The notes beneath the pieces are model-generated. The model saw nothing but the letters and a program-made list of their open reading frames with translations. It was not told the DNA's origin and did not search any database. Positions 23,525 through 35,200 of a DNA stretch of 64,000 nucleotides are shown in pieces (position 1 is the stretch's first letter; each line of letters begins with the position of its first letter). Both the position numbers and the translations under genes were made by a program. The stretch is from Valencia hispanica (taxonomy: Eukaryota; Chordata; Actinopteri; Cyprinodontiformes; Valenciidae): contig OY747713.1 in assembly GCA_963556495.2 (NCBI GenBank), positions 32,949,961 to 33,013,960 of the forward strand. Reading direction: 5' to 3'.

Positions 23525-25107
23525 TTACCTTTCCTGTTACACCTTGGATGTTTTATCCTTCACCTCAGCCATGGACTCTTCTGATTCCACAAGTTTGACT
23601 TCAAACAAGTCAGGAAAGGCTGCTACCCCCTTTGCCTCCATCTCCCACTTGTCTGTCTCTAAAAGTCAGGTGAAGAGGCATTTGGATAAACTGAACCAGA
23701 ACAAGGCTGCAGGGTCCAAATGGTGTCAGCCCCAGAGTCCTGAAGGCCTGTGCAGAGCAGCCCAGTGGGATTCTGCAGCACCTCTTCAACCTTAGCCTAA
23801 CTCAGGAGAAGGTTCCAGTGTTGTGGGAGACATCCTGCCTTGTTCCAGTACCAAAGAGAACTCACCCATCAGTCATCAATGACTATAGACCTGTTGCCCT
23901 GACATCCCACATCATGAAGGTCCTAGAGAGACTCCTGTTGGCCCACCTGAATAAGCAAACAAGAACATATCAGGACCCGCTGCAGTTTGCTTATCGCTGT
24001 GGAGCTGGGGTTGAAGATGCCATCATTCACCTGCTTCAACCAACCCACTGTCATCTGGACAAAGCAGGCAACACTGTAAGGATCATGTTATTTGATTTCT
24101 CCAGTGCATTTAACACAATTCAGCGTGATTTGCTTCTTCAGAAACTCCTGAAGACACCGGTGGAGCCTTCAACAATCACCTGGATCAGTGACTACCTGAC
24201 ACAGACCACAGTTTGTGAAACTGAAGAATTGTGTGTCAAACCAGGTGGTCAGCAGCACAGGAGCGCCACAGGGGGCTGTACTCTCACCAGTCCTTTTCAC
24301 TCTGTACACCTCAGACTTCCAGTACCAATCCAAGACCTGTCATCTGCAAAAATACTCAGATGACTATGCAATTGTCGGGTGTATCAGAGATGGACAAGAA
24401 GCTGAATACAAAGAGCTGGTGGACCGCTTTGTGACATGGTGTGGAAACAATCTTCTTACTTTGAATGTGAATAAAACAAAGGAGATGATTGTAGGTTTTA
24501 GAAGAAACAGTGATAAGTCAGTGATAACACTGTTTCCATCATGGGAGAAGAAGTGGAGGTGGTTGAAGAGTATAAATACCTCAGAATTCACCTTGACAAC
24601 AGACTGGACTGGAGACTGAACAGTGAAAGCGTCTACAAGATGGGACGGAGCAGACTGTACTTCTTGAGGAAGCTTAGGTCCTTCAAGGTTTGCAGCAAGC
24701 TGCTGCAAATCTTCTACAAGTCTGTTGTGGAGTGTAATCTCTTCAGCCGTCATCTGTTGGTTTAGCAGCTTCAGAGCCAGTGACTTAAAAAGGCTAAACA
24801 ACCTGATAAAGAAGGCTGGTTCTGTTCTTGGCACTACTGTGGAACCACTGGAGATGATGATGCAAAGATTCTTTATAAAATCAAAAAAATTATGGACAAC
24901 CCTGAGCATCCTCTTTATGAGACTTTCATACAACAACAGTGTCATCAGTACGAGGCTTCTTTAGTTTCGCTGCAATACAGACCGCTACAGGAAATCCTTC
25001 CTGCCCACAGCCATCACTATCTACAACATCTCCTTAAATAATTAATTATATGAGCTGCAACCACACTTAATTTCCCTTTGGGATCAATAAAGTATTTTTG
25101 AATTGAA
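23525..25107 (+). mobile_element. Rex1/Babar-type LINE, 5'-truncated
   Basis: RT sequence broken over several frames. It includes SRSQVKRHLDKL-like and PRVLKACAEQ-like codons, then NDYRPVALTSHIMKVLERLL and GNTVRIMLFDFSSAFNTIQ (with the first aspartate). It continues with TGAPQGAVLSPVLFTLYTSD, YSDDYAIVGC (the YxDD box) and VEVVEEYKYLRIHLDNRLDW. The 3' end is 'gggatcaataaagtattttt' plus 'gaattgaa'. At least three frameshifts and several stops separate these blocks. The endonuclease region is lost. The 5' end abuts the truncated Tc1, so it arrived after the Tc1 or with a target deletion. Confidence 0.8.
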
Positions 25108-25471
25108 AAGAGCTTGTTTTCTGGCACTCCTAAAACAAAACAATAGATATAGATAGCATCTGATGGTTGTTACGTTAACTAGGGGCATCCCAAGATGACA
25201 CTATTCACTGTAATTCTCTTAAACCTTGGAGACTGCTTTAACGTTTCTTATCCTACACACTGTGCTTCGTGCCAGCGTAGTGACCAGTGGCTAAATGAAA
25301 AATGGCTCTGTGTCTAAAGACACAGTCATAGATTCCTGGTTAGATTTTCCTATTTACTGATTAACCTAAATGCATAGAGAATGACTAACAAAAGCTTCAA
25401 TTGTATTTCTTCTGAAAGGTGTGAAGGCATATTTGGGAGTCAGTCAGTGAATGTCAGACATGGATGATTTA
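25108..25471. other. Unassigned 0.36 kb spacer
   Basis: Nothing recognised between the Rex1-type LINE and the next hAT element. Confidence 0.5.
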
Positions 25472-25891
25472 CAAAGAGACAGAGGTGGGACAAAGTCATT
25501 GTTTTGCAAATCACAAGTAAGTCTCAAGTCAAAGATGAGGCAAGTCCCAAGTCGAGTCAAAAGTCAAAGCCAACAAGTCTCAAGTAGAGTCAAAAGTCCT
25601 ACCATTTTAGTTTCAAGTCATTTCAAGTCCTCTTACTACAGAAATAAATTTATACAAATCATGTATGTCTGTAAGATTTGTATTTATTTAAACCTCTATT
25701 TTTTTTGTGATCAACTTTTTATTTTCTTTTAACAGAAAGTTGATTAACAGTGACAAATTGCACATAGCTTATTTTAGTAAATGTACAGGATAACCAGAAA
25801 GAAATATCCAGAAAAAAAGAAAACAACCAACAACCACAACCCCCCACCCCCCATCAGTCCAGAGCCTTGGATAGTGGATGAAAATCATATG

Positions 25892-28433
25892 TTACAGTTT
25901 TTCCCTGAGGCGAACAATCATTGTTTCCCAGGCCTCAATTGCGACACTCTTGGCCCTCTGTGCCCGTGCTACTGAGATCTCCAAGTACGCTATATCCAAG
26001 AACAATAATGTCCAGGCGCAGATAGACAGGCAGTGTGGTGGCTTCAAGCGTGTGGCCACCATTTTCTTTGCTGCTGTAAGCCCAGCCAGCAGGATCCTTT
26101 GTGTGGTTACTTTCAGCTTGAATTGTGAAAAATTATTCAAGAAAAGTGCACCTGGTGAGCAAGGTACAGGGAAGTCCAGCATAACCGACAAATTGCTTGC
26201 AACCTGCCTCCAGAAAGCCATAACTGGGGAGCACTCCCAAAACATATGTCTAAAGGTGCCCATTTTATTCAGACTACACAATTTGCAATTAGGATCGCTA
26301 AGGATTTTCATTGCATATAGTTTCTTGGGAGTAAGATAAAGCCGATGAATATAATTATAATGAATTTGTTGATGATCAGGATTTCTGGAGGACAGACTGA
26401 CACTTTCCCACACCCTGTCCCAGTCTAAATCTGGGCCAAGATCCCCAAAATCTGCCTTCCATACATAGTCCAATGCCAGGGGTCTATAAAGGGAATATAA
26501 TAAATGTTTACACAGTTTGGAGACATGGCCACCAAGCTTCGTTGGCACAGACAATTTCTTAATCGGTAAGGGAGCTAGGGGGCTCTGCAGAGGGGCGTCA
26601 AGCGCTTTGAGAACAGACTGTAGTTGTAAGTAAAAATAGAACGTTGTTTGTGGTAGATTGAATTTGATGCATAAATCAGCAAAAGACAGTAGGCCATTGT
26701 CTCCAAATATATTCCCCAAAACAGATATCCCTCTCTCCTGCGAACCTAAGCGACTGTTTGTCTATTTGTAATCTTTTATTGCCAAAAAGTGGGATCCCAG
26801 GATCCCATGGAAAGAGTCCGCCACAAAGCTTCCCAGCACTTTCCCAAACCTTAAGTAAGCGGGCAATAATACAGCCATATGTATCCTTACGGGAACCAAA
26901 AGGGTAGAGATTTAAGAATTGGAGAGAGGAGGGATTAGTCAAACTTTCTTCCAACGCCTGCCAAGACACATCCGAGCCTGGTTGAAACCACACTGTCAGA
27001 GGTCGAAGCGTAAGGCCCAGTTATAAAGTTTAAAGTCTGGGAGGGACAAATCTCCATCCTTCCTTTCAGGCTGCATTGTCTGAAGCCCAATACGAGGCTG
27101 TTTATTGTTCCACACATATTTAGTTACAGCCGACTGTAGCTTAGCCCAATATTGCGGGGGAGGAGAAAGTGGCAACATTGAGCTAATAAAGTTCACTCTG
27201 GGCAGTACATTCATTTTAATCACTGAAACACGGCTCCTAAGAGAATTTTTACATTTAGACCATCTTTCCAGATCTGAGATTATTTTGGTTAGTGATTTAT
27301 CAAAATTATATTTTATAATATTTGAAATTGATGGAAAGATCTCAATACCCAAATATGTAAAGTGATTAACCACTGGGACCAATGGAGAGGTCTGCAAGGC
27401 ATCTGGGACATGATTTAACCATAGAAGAGCTTATTTTTGCCAATTTATTCTGAAACCAGAGATTTTACCATATCTCTCAAAAATAGCTAAAATATTAGAC
27501 ATGCAATTGAATGGGATATTTATATATAACCTGCGATGGACTGGCGACCTGTCCAGGGTGTACCCCGCCTCTCGCCCCTTGACGGCTGGAGATAGGCACC
27601 AGCCCCCCCGCAACCCTGCATAGGAATGACGGGTATAGAAAACGGATGGATGGATTTATATACAGCAAGATGTCATCAGCATACAAAGATATTCGGTGAA
27701 GTGTGTCATTAATAGAAATTGGCAAGAACTGTGTTGATAAACGTATTGTTTGGGCGAGGGACTCCATTGATAAAGCGAACAGCAAAGGGCTCAAAGGGCA
27801 ACCTTGCCTGGAGCCCCTCGAGATTGGAAAGAATGATGAGCAGGTCTTACCAGTTATCACTGCAGTGGATGGGTTCCTATACAGAGCCTTAATCATAGAA
27901 ATATAGGAGAGACCGAAACCCAGGAGTTTGAGCAGACACCACAAAAAGGGCCACTCAAGACGATCGAAAGCTTTCATAGCGTCTAGTAATAACACCGCAG
28001 CGCCCAAGTCAGTGTCTCGAGCTCTATCTATCACATGCAACAGTTTCCGCATATTATCTGAAGCCAATCTCGAAGTTATAAAATCTGTTTGATCACAATG
28101 CACTAGTTTTGTTATACATCTTTGCATTCTTTTAGCTAATACTTTAGCATATATTTTAATGTCTGCATTCAGCAGTGAGATGGGCCTGTAGTTGGAACAT
28201 TCCATAGGATTCTTACCTTTTTTAAGGAGGAGCGATATCAAAGCAGAGTTCACATCTCTGTGAAAATTGCCTGATGAAATCGAAAAATGGATCATATTTA
28301 ACATTAAGGGGCCTAAAAGGGACCAGAATGTCCGATAGACCTCTGGGGGGATCCCATAAGGACCAGGAGATTTTCCCCTGTTCATTGTCTTTTGCGCAGC
28401 CTCACACTCCTGCAAACTGATAGCCTGCTCCAC
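25892..28433 (-). pseudogene. L1 ORF2 RT and C-terminal region
   Basis: RT blocks on the minus strand: GKSPGPYGIPPEVYRTF, ECSNYRPISLLNADIKIYAK, AVLLLDAMKAFDRLEW (catalytic D), GSRQGCPLSPLLFALSMESL, and LYADDILLYI with YADD at 27672-27683. The SINE insert (27527-27653) follows directly. Coding resumes with NCMSNILAIFERYGKISGFR, then one in-frame stop, then the region with RVSVIKMNVLPRVNFISSML and YVWNNKQPRIGL. The C-terminus has the L1 cysteine/histidine motif in CKLCSLNKMGTFRHMFWEC at about 26215-26290. Frames shift near 26995 and 26700. The APE endonuclease is missing through 5' truncation. The clade is L1 rather than L2/CR1 because of the C-terminal knuckle and the 'WNNK' region. Confidence 0.88.
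27527..27653 (+). mobile_element. SINE 3' fragment with 9-bp TSD, inside L1
   Basis: About 125 bp beginning 'acctgcgatggactggcgac' and ending in (GGAT)n, flanked by ATTTATATA at 27518-27526 and 27654-27662. The same 3' module ('gactgg..gtccagggt.taccccgcc') ends the full SINE at 55903-56572. It splits the L1 just after its YADD box. Confidence 0.8.
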
Positions 28434-28963
28434 CTCAGCTGATTATTTAAACCTCTATTTATACAATAACATTAATCAAATACAGTAAAAAAATTAAAAA
28501 TTTAATTTTCACAAAAAATGCTTGTATTTCAACAACATATTGCACTAGAACAATGCACAGCAGCTTCAGTCCTGTATTGTACTGACCTCATATTGCAAAT
28601 GAGTTTAACTTTCAAATAGACATGGGTCCTTTTAACCTAAACTGTTTTAAACATGTCATGAATAAAATCCTCACCCCTCAAAATGATCACTTCTGAAAAA
28701 ACTGGTTCAACCTGATAATATAATTGGAATGCCTCCATGGTATGTACATTTTTTTTTCCCCAGTTTTCATGGGAAGTAGCAAGTCTTCTCAAGTCAAAGG
28801 GCAAAAGGTCCAAGTAAAGTCGCGAGTCATTGATGTTAAAGTCCAAGTCGAGTTGCAAGTCTTTGTACATTTTATCAAGTCGAGTCTGAAGTCATCCAAT
28901 TCATGACTCGAGTCTGACTCGAGTCCAAGTCACATGACTCAAGTCCACACCTCTGCAAAGAGA

Positions 28964-29626
28964 TATGCTTTTGATTATGATATAGCTGTTGCACAGGGAT
29001 CTAGCATCAGTGGGAGTTGTAAGAATGAGAAACAGCATTCTTCTGCTATTTTTAGAAAGCAAAACAGTCCCTGCTCATACTGTCACACTCAGCCAATTAC
29101 AGCGCTCACCTTTTTGATCTGTACGAAGGCGTCAAACACATCTAGAAGTAGAAAGGTATGGATGTTATACAAAATTCTCATACTATGCTCATAAAACCTC
29201 TGTAAATGTCAAATACTGAATCCTCAAAAATGTAGTTTTGTACTAGTGTTTCCAAGATAGACTGCATAATCTAATTCATAATAACTTTAATCTAAAATCC
29301 CATCTTCAGATCAGATTTGATAACATAAATAGTTATTAGTAGCATTGCACTCTAAATAAACCCTGAAAAGTGAAGCGTAAGGATGAGCTTATGAAATCAT
29401 TTAGGTGCTGAAAATGTAGTGGACCGTTCATATCAAACTATTTCAGTGAATCATTTTTTTCCCATTTATGGCCTTTAATTGTCTTAGTGTGTGTAATTAT
29501 TCTCAGTGTATATGTTATTGCACTTTGACACTTTTGCTGGGGTGCACAGGGAATTTCCCCAGTAATAAAGGACTTTTCTATACCATTCTGCTCTAAAAAT
29601 AGGATATTAGGAGACAAAGGGTGGGT

Positions 29627-29657
<31 letters not shown>

Positions 29658-29968
29658 GGGGTATTTACATAACAGTCAGATAAAAGTAGAGCAACGATAA
29701 TATGATAAAATACATGTTCAAACTCAGTGGTCAATCAATACACATTTTAATTTTGTTGACAGCTAGGATTCCTAGTCGATCTGCATTTCATCAAAGATCC
29801 CTTGAGGGTGACACTATAAGAATGCGATGTCCTAAGAAGAGGAGTCAGAGAACCCAATGTGTAAGGCAGTCACCAGTTTATAGCCTATATTCAAACAACT
29901 GGTTCATGGTAGGACAAAGTTTGAGCCCTGATAAATCACCGAAGACATGCCTTCTATATGCATGGAAT
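28964..29968. other. Unassigned 1.0 kb with a GT/G microsatellite
   Basis: No gene or bounded repeat recognised apart from the (GT)n-G21 tract at 29621-29661. Confidence 0.5.
29621..29661. repeat. (GT)n followed by a 21-G run
   Basis: A GT array at 29625-29640 runs straight into 21 consecutive G (29641-29661). The homopolymer length may be a sequencing or assembly estimate. Confidence 0.9.
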
Positions 29969-29976
29969 GTGTACAT

Positions 29977-30201
29977 CAGGCGTCTCCAACTCCAGTTCTT
30001 GAGAGCTACTGTCCTGCGCTTTAAGCTGCATCCCTGTTCCAACTGACCTGAATCAAATGAATGGCTCCTTGCCAGGCTTTTGCCATACCTGATGGCTTGC
30101 TGAAGAGATAATTTAATAATTTGATTCAGCCGTATTGGAGCAGGGATGGATCTCAAAATCGTAGGACGGTAGCTCTGGAGGACTGGAGTTGGAGGCCCCT
30201 T
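29977..30201. mobile_element. hAT MITE with 8-bp TSD
   Basis: The left end is CAGGCGTCTCCAACTCCAG and the complement of the right end is AAGGGGCCTCCAACTCCAG. GTGTACAT flanks both sides (29969-29976 and 30202-30209). The inverted similarity continues inward for about 40 bp ('ctactgtcctgc' against 'ctaccgtcctac'). The element is 225 bp and noncoding, of the same family as 8553-8778. Confidence 0.85.
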
Positions 30202-30209
30202 GTGTACAT

Positions 30210-31486
30210 AAATGAGCTTCTGGTGCACAGCTATATGAGGGAAATATGTGATTTCATTGCAGTCTATCATTGCCTGGGGATTATTATGCCCCAAGAAAGA
30301 CAGTGCTGGGCAAGAGAGAATCTTCTTTTTCATGCTTCAATCACCTGCCGGTACTCAGGAAAACAGTTTCTTGGGGAGCCACTGACAACTTCACTGTTTT
30401 GTGAACTTGTTGCCGTTGATTTCAGCAGGTACCTCAGGAGCAGGAACCTTCCTGCAAGTCATATATCAACAACGGTGCCACAGGAAGTTTGTTGAAAACA
30501 AATATATTTTTCCTTGGGTTTATTTTTTTTACCTTTGATTAAAAAAAGGCACTCAAATTAAACATTGGATTTTTCTACAGCTTTCAATGTGAAATTGTGT
30601 TACTGCAATAAAAAGGAAGTTTAATGCATTTAAGGCACTGTGAAACTAGTTTTAGCTATAAGTCTTCTGCCATGGAGTTTGTAAAATTTTCTTCATATAA
30701 TACATATATAATTAACTTTTGTTTTTGGTCTCTATTTTTTCTATGTTTTAGTTAAAGATTAATTCCAAAGCTACTAATTCTCAGGCTAATCACATTCAAA
30801 AGCCTCTTTCAGGAGATTAGTCTCAGGCCTAATGACTAAATTTAATTTGTTTTTACTTTTCTTTTCCCTCCCGTTTTCTTTTCGTTCGCCTCAGTGCAGA
30901 CACTGATTGACTGAAATACTGTAAGCAGTAAAACTGCCATTTTTAAATGAATAGTTTCAAAAAATCTAATTATAAAAGTATTAAATCTAATTTGGATGAT
31001 GGAGGTAAACTTACATGGTGATTTATTTCAATCTGAGGATGACCATTAAACCTAAAAAAATCAATACCCTTTAGAGTACCTAAATACAGGGTGTCAAGAG
31101 CCTGGCTCAGCTAGGAAAGGGGAAGTAACAAACCCTGGAATCAAATGTTAAAATGGAGGAACAAAAGATTTGAATGCTGAAAAGAGCAACAAACTTAAAA
31201 TATAGAACAGAAAGGGTATAAGAAAATGAAGAGAAGAGTCTCAATAAAACAAAAAAGTGGCCAACAACACAGGCAAAGGGAAGTCTTAAATAAAAATGTG
31301 GCACGAACAAACAACTAACAATCAACCCAACTTAAATAAAGCAAATTGTAATCTAAATTCAAAGTTACTCTAAAAGATAACACAAACAACTTAACAAGAG
31401 TACAACACCAAATAATCTAAAGCTATAACACAATCAAAGCAAAAGCAGACAGAGCACACTGTGGGGTGGGGCGGGGGGGCAGCAAA
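30210..31486. other. Unassigned 1.3 kb
   Basis: AT-rich sequence with no bounded element. The stretch 31090-31480 and the segment after the LINE (31880-32130, with 'ccacagctggcctcaattg') have the look of a decayed antisense LTR or similar, but no ends were found. Confidence 0.35.
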
Positions 31487-31880
31487 GTCTTCTTCTTCTT
31501 CTTCTTGTTTATTGGCGGGTGGCATCTAACGTCTAGGTGCATTTCCGCCACCTACTATGCTGGAGTGTGAGTCGGAGTAAGAGAGTAAAAAAAAAACAAC
31601 AAAAAAAAGAAATTCGATTCAATAAACCGCTTTGTTTTAAATACTCAATCACCAATTTGTATTTCCTTTCTTCGCCATCTAACAAATTCTTTACATTTAT
31701 CCCTCCACCTCCTATGTTTTTTAATTTGTCCCTGAGTTTTCTTCTACTTTCCTCATATTTTATACAATTACATACATGTTCCACTGTTTCTCTCTCTCTA
31801 CCCCACATCCACACAAGCCTGTAGGGTGCTTCCCTATCAAATACATAGTGCTATTAAGCCCAGTATGTCCCATTAGGGCA
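31487..31880 (-). mobile_element. 3' end of an I/Nimb-like LINE
   Basis: On the minus strand a frame reads MWMWGRERETVEHVCNCIKY and EESRRKLRDKLKNIG, the W-G-x-x-E-T-V-E-H-x-x-x-x-C-x-x-Y pattern near the C-terminus of I-group LINE ORF2. It is followed by a 3' UTR with 'gtaggtggcggaaatgcacc' and the tail (GAA)n, seen as (CTT)n at 31489-31506. The copy is truncated on its 5' side near 31880. The exact clade (I, Nimb or relative) is uncertain. Confidence 0.65.
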
Positions 31881-32146
31881 GTACAGTGACCAGCTGAATG
31901 TCTTTAACTTGTCAGGAAGCCAATTAACAGGTCCCAGCTGCTTGATCATCCACAGCTGGCCTCAATTGCTCATAGGAGGAGGGAGGAACAGGATCTGCAG
32001 GAACCCACACTGACAGACATGGATAAGGGTGGGGCTTGACATGCAAAACATAAAAAACTGAATAAACACAATATCTGAAAAACAGGTGGTTGGAACACAA
32101 AAAAGATCACAAGGCCCCTGTAAAAAAAGATGGCTGTAACACATGC

Positions 32147-32285
32147 CTTGTCAAAGTATTCACATTCTTTAAACTCCTTTGGATTTTGTCAGTTTAAAAT
32201 CAAAAACTTCAATATATTTTATTAGGATTTCATGTGATAGACCAACACAAAATGGTCCATCATTGTGAAGTGGAAGGGAAAAGGT
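32147..32285 (+). mobile_element. Tc1-like terminal fragment (second family)
   Basis: The run 'tcaaagtattcacattcttt', 'aaacttcaatatattttatt' and 'atgtgatagaccaacacaaa' followed by 'aattgtgaagtggaag'-like sequence is the long terminal repeat of another fish Tc1 family. No matching inverse end or transposase is present nearby, so it is an isolated relic. Confidence 0.6.
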
Positions 32286-35200
32286 AGGGTGTTCAGATTT
32301 TTTCCCTGTAAAGCATCTGGAAAAACAATGCTTTTGCAATGCACTGTAGAAACAACCCAATGCAGTGTTGCAGGAGTCTTTTTATAGGATCTGATCAAGT
32401 AGGTATATTTATAAACTATGAAACCCACGTGGATTGTCTCTGAGACTCCAGCTGCATCCATACTAGGTAAATAGGGGACATTGTAAAAATTATTCCTCGT
32501 GGTTGTTTGACAACAGAATCTCCATGTTTTGTCACATGAAAACAAATCGCTTTCAGGTAGTACATCATTTTTATAGTCAGAGGTAAGCATAGTTAAAGAA
32601 GAAAACAAAGAAAGAGGAGCACAGAAAATGGAAAAGAGTAATTGATTTTCTTGTAGATTTCCGCTCAAAGTGCCAGGAGGGAAAATATCGACTTGTCTGA
32701 TCTCTTCTCACCTGCACAATAGACAGGAACCCCTTAGATATAACTGAGCAGGGACTAACTTAGAAGGGCAGGTTTGATGCCATGCTGTGGACTTGTATAT
32801 GGACGCCTGTGTTACTCATTCTTGAGGATCTTTAACACAGCTGAACTCAAAACAAAACCCCACCCACTGAGCTGCAGGCTCGTGAACTAAATAACCTTTT
32901 AAAGGGTTTTTTTGAATGACAAAAAAGTGTTTATTATGATTGAAATTAAAGTTTTTGATGTACAAGCTCAACCCTCCTACAGGTTAACTCAAAGGTGTTC
33001 AGAAGATAAATGAAAAAACTGATGCAATCAAGACCCATTCCCTATGGGCTGACAAAAAGAAGGTATCTCATGTGACTAGATAGCTAAGAGACGGAGGTGT
33101 AACCATTCTATGTAAAACCTGTCTTTAACAGGTTTAACATAAGACAGCATCTGTCATGTTTCGGTGTGTCAAAGTAGGTTTTGATTTCTGTGAAATCTCT
33201 GCTAGAGCTGGCCTTTCATCAAATCCACCAACACTCTGGCTGCACTATCAAACCTCCTCCTTAATTATTCAAAAGGTTAGATGTTTGTTTTTTTTTTTGC
33301 AGCAAAAGGAATGCAGATAAACTGATCTTTCTGTAGTGGGATAAAACCACACCAGCAGATGGCTGCACACAAATTGTCTCACACACAGAATTGTAATTTT
33401 ATATATATAAAAAAATATTTTTTAAACTGGTTGATTAACTCACAAACTGATAAGTTACAAATTCTTCATCTTTTCCTCTTCAACACACATGCGTAGCACT
33501 TTCAAGCTTTCTGTAGCAGTGCTGTTGAATTCTTACCCAGGGTGAGTGAATGTATCATTGATGGGATGAGTGGGATGTATGATTCCTGTTGGAGCTCAGC
33601 TAAACAGTTGGCAAGAGCAAAGCAATGAATTTTGGAATGTGAGGTTTGAGGGGAGAGAGCTGGGGTTTGGTCCTATAGAGCGCAAGATCAGAGGCACTGA
33701 AGGAATCTATAATACATTATATCTGTACACCTTGGCTATATTGTTGTTCCTCACTGCAAAAGTTTTTTTTTTTTTACTAGAAGAAACAACACTATTCATA
33801 TTCAGTTCTGTGTGGTACATTATTGTCAAATAAAAGTAAGTATAGAAATTGAAAGAACCCTCCCACCCCCACCCCCACGCCTTTCACTTTAGAATCCACT
33901 GCAAAAAAGAAGCCATTAACAAATCTCAATGTTATTTTATTACATCTATTTTAAATATAACACATACCAAATCTGACAACTGAACAAATTGGTTTACGAC
34001 AACATTTTGAAAACATACATAACTCAACCAGACTCTAAATAATGGCTCTGAGATTGAAATGTGAACACATAAATTACCTCAAACTTAAGAAAACCAGAAA
34101 TTTGTTTCACCATTTTTGAGTGAAAGAAGACAATGAAGGTATAAAAGGTCAGGTGAAGAAGCAGAGTTCCTCCTAGCCTCAGCTTGTAGGAAGAAATGTT
34201 GAGCTAGTTCAATTGTGTTTATTTTGCTCTTAACAATATTTCACACATCACAGCTATAAAGGGTACAGCAAAGCCTTCAAAGAAGACAATGAATACAGTG
34301 CAGACGCTTTAATGATGCCAGCAAAGCAGCTTTCAAGCTGGCTGTGTTTGTCATTCCACAGCTGTGGTCCAGGATGAATAATGGATGGATTCCCATTAAA
34401 TTTGGGACACATATTCCCTTAGAGTATAAAGTCCATTATAACTGGTGATCCTCTGACTTTTTATCTAATGCAACCAGCAAGTCAAAAATCCCATGCAATA
34501 TCTTGACATTAAAAATCTTTAGATCATTGGAACATTTATGACTTCTTAATGGCTTTTAAGACTTTTTTTCTGTTTATTTAACAGGGACAATGAGCTAAAA
34601 CATTAATTAAAGATGTTTTATACCAGATTATAGCCAAAGCTAGTTTCCATTTGCAGTCCCTGAGCAGGTGAGAAATACAAAATAAAATATATGTTTCATT
34701 TTAAAAACACACAACAATCACTGATTACACAATACAGTTATACAATAAAATCTCACTAAGAACAATATCTTAACTATTTAGTTTTTTTTATATATCTCTA
34801 TAGCTTTTATGACCTCTATAGCAGTCTTTTAAAACCTGTATTGTTTTAGTAAAACTATTCATTGGAATTTCATTAAATAAAAAATATAAGATGAAATGAA
34901 ATCGTATTTCTCCGGTGTGGAGGATATGATGAAATGGATCCTTCAGATGTAAAGCATCAAACACCAAACAGCAGGAGGAGTTTCCTCTGAAATCAGTGGG
35001 TCTCCTTGTTCCGGAGTGTCTTTTCTTCAGTTTGTGCTTTCTCTATATGGTATCCAACAATTGTTTAGGCCGGTGTGTGATGGTAGTCTTCAGTACTTCT
35101 ATTGCTGTTTTGAGTTTTATCTCTGATATTTACCACATGATCAGGATGTTGGTTTGTGTGGAGAGCTACTGCTTCACTGTTTGGACAAAAGGATGTTGGC

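Larger units (their letters stand above)
25702..28442 (-). mobile_element. 5'-truncated L1-clade LINE with 18-bp TSD
   Basis: The 18-bp sequence TTATTTAAACCTCTATTT flanks the insert on both sides (25684-25701 and 28443-28460). A T-run at the left junction is the antisense of the poly(A) tail. The length is about 2.7 kb, holding the RT and C-terminus of ORF2. It lies inside the hAT element and is itself interrupted by a SINE fragment. Confidence 0.92.
25480..28955. mobile_element. hAT element with 'CAAGTC' arrays and perfect 8-bp TSD
   Basis: Ends are CAGAGGTGGGAC on the left and the complement of CAGAGGTGTGGAC on the right. They are flanked by CAAAGAGA at 25472-25479 and 28956-28963. Both subterminal regions are packed with short repeats of caagtc, gagtc and aagtcaa type (25500-25630 and 28785-28945), in mirror orientation. 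No transposase remains. The element's own sequence (222 bp left, 495 bp right) is split by an L1 insertion at 25702-28442. Confidence 0.9.

Noticed and set aside
29641..29661. G21 run as a G-quadruplex element
   Set aside because: A simple homopolymer at the end of a GT microsatellite, whose length may be an assembly estimate.
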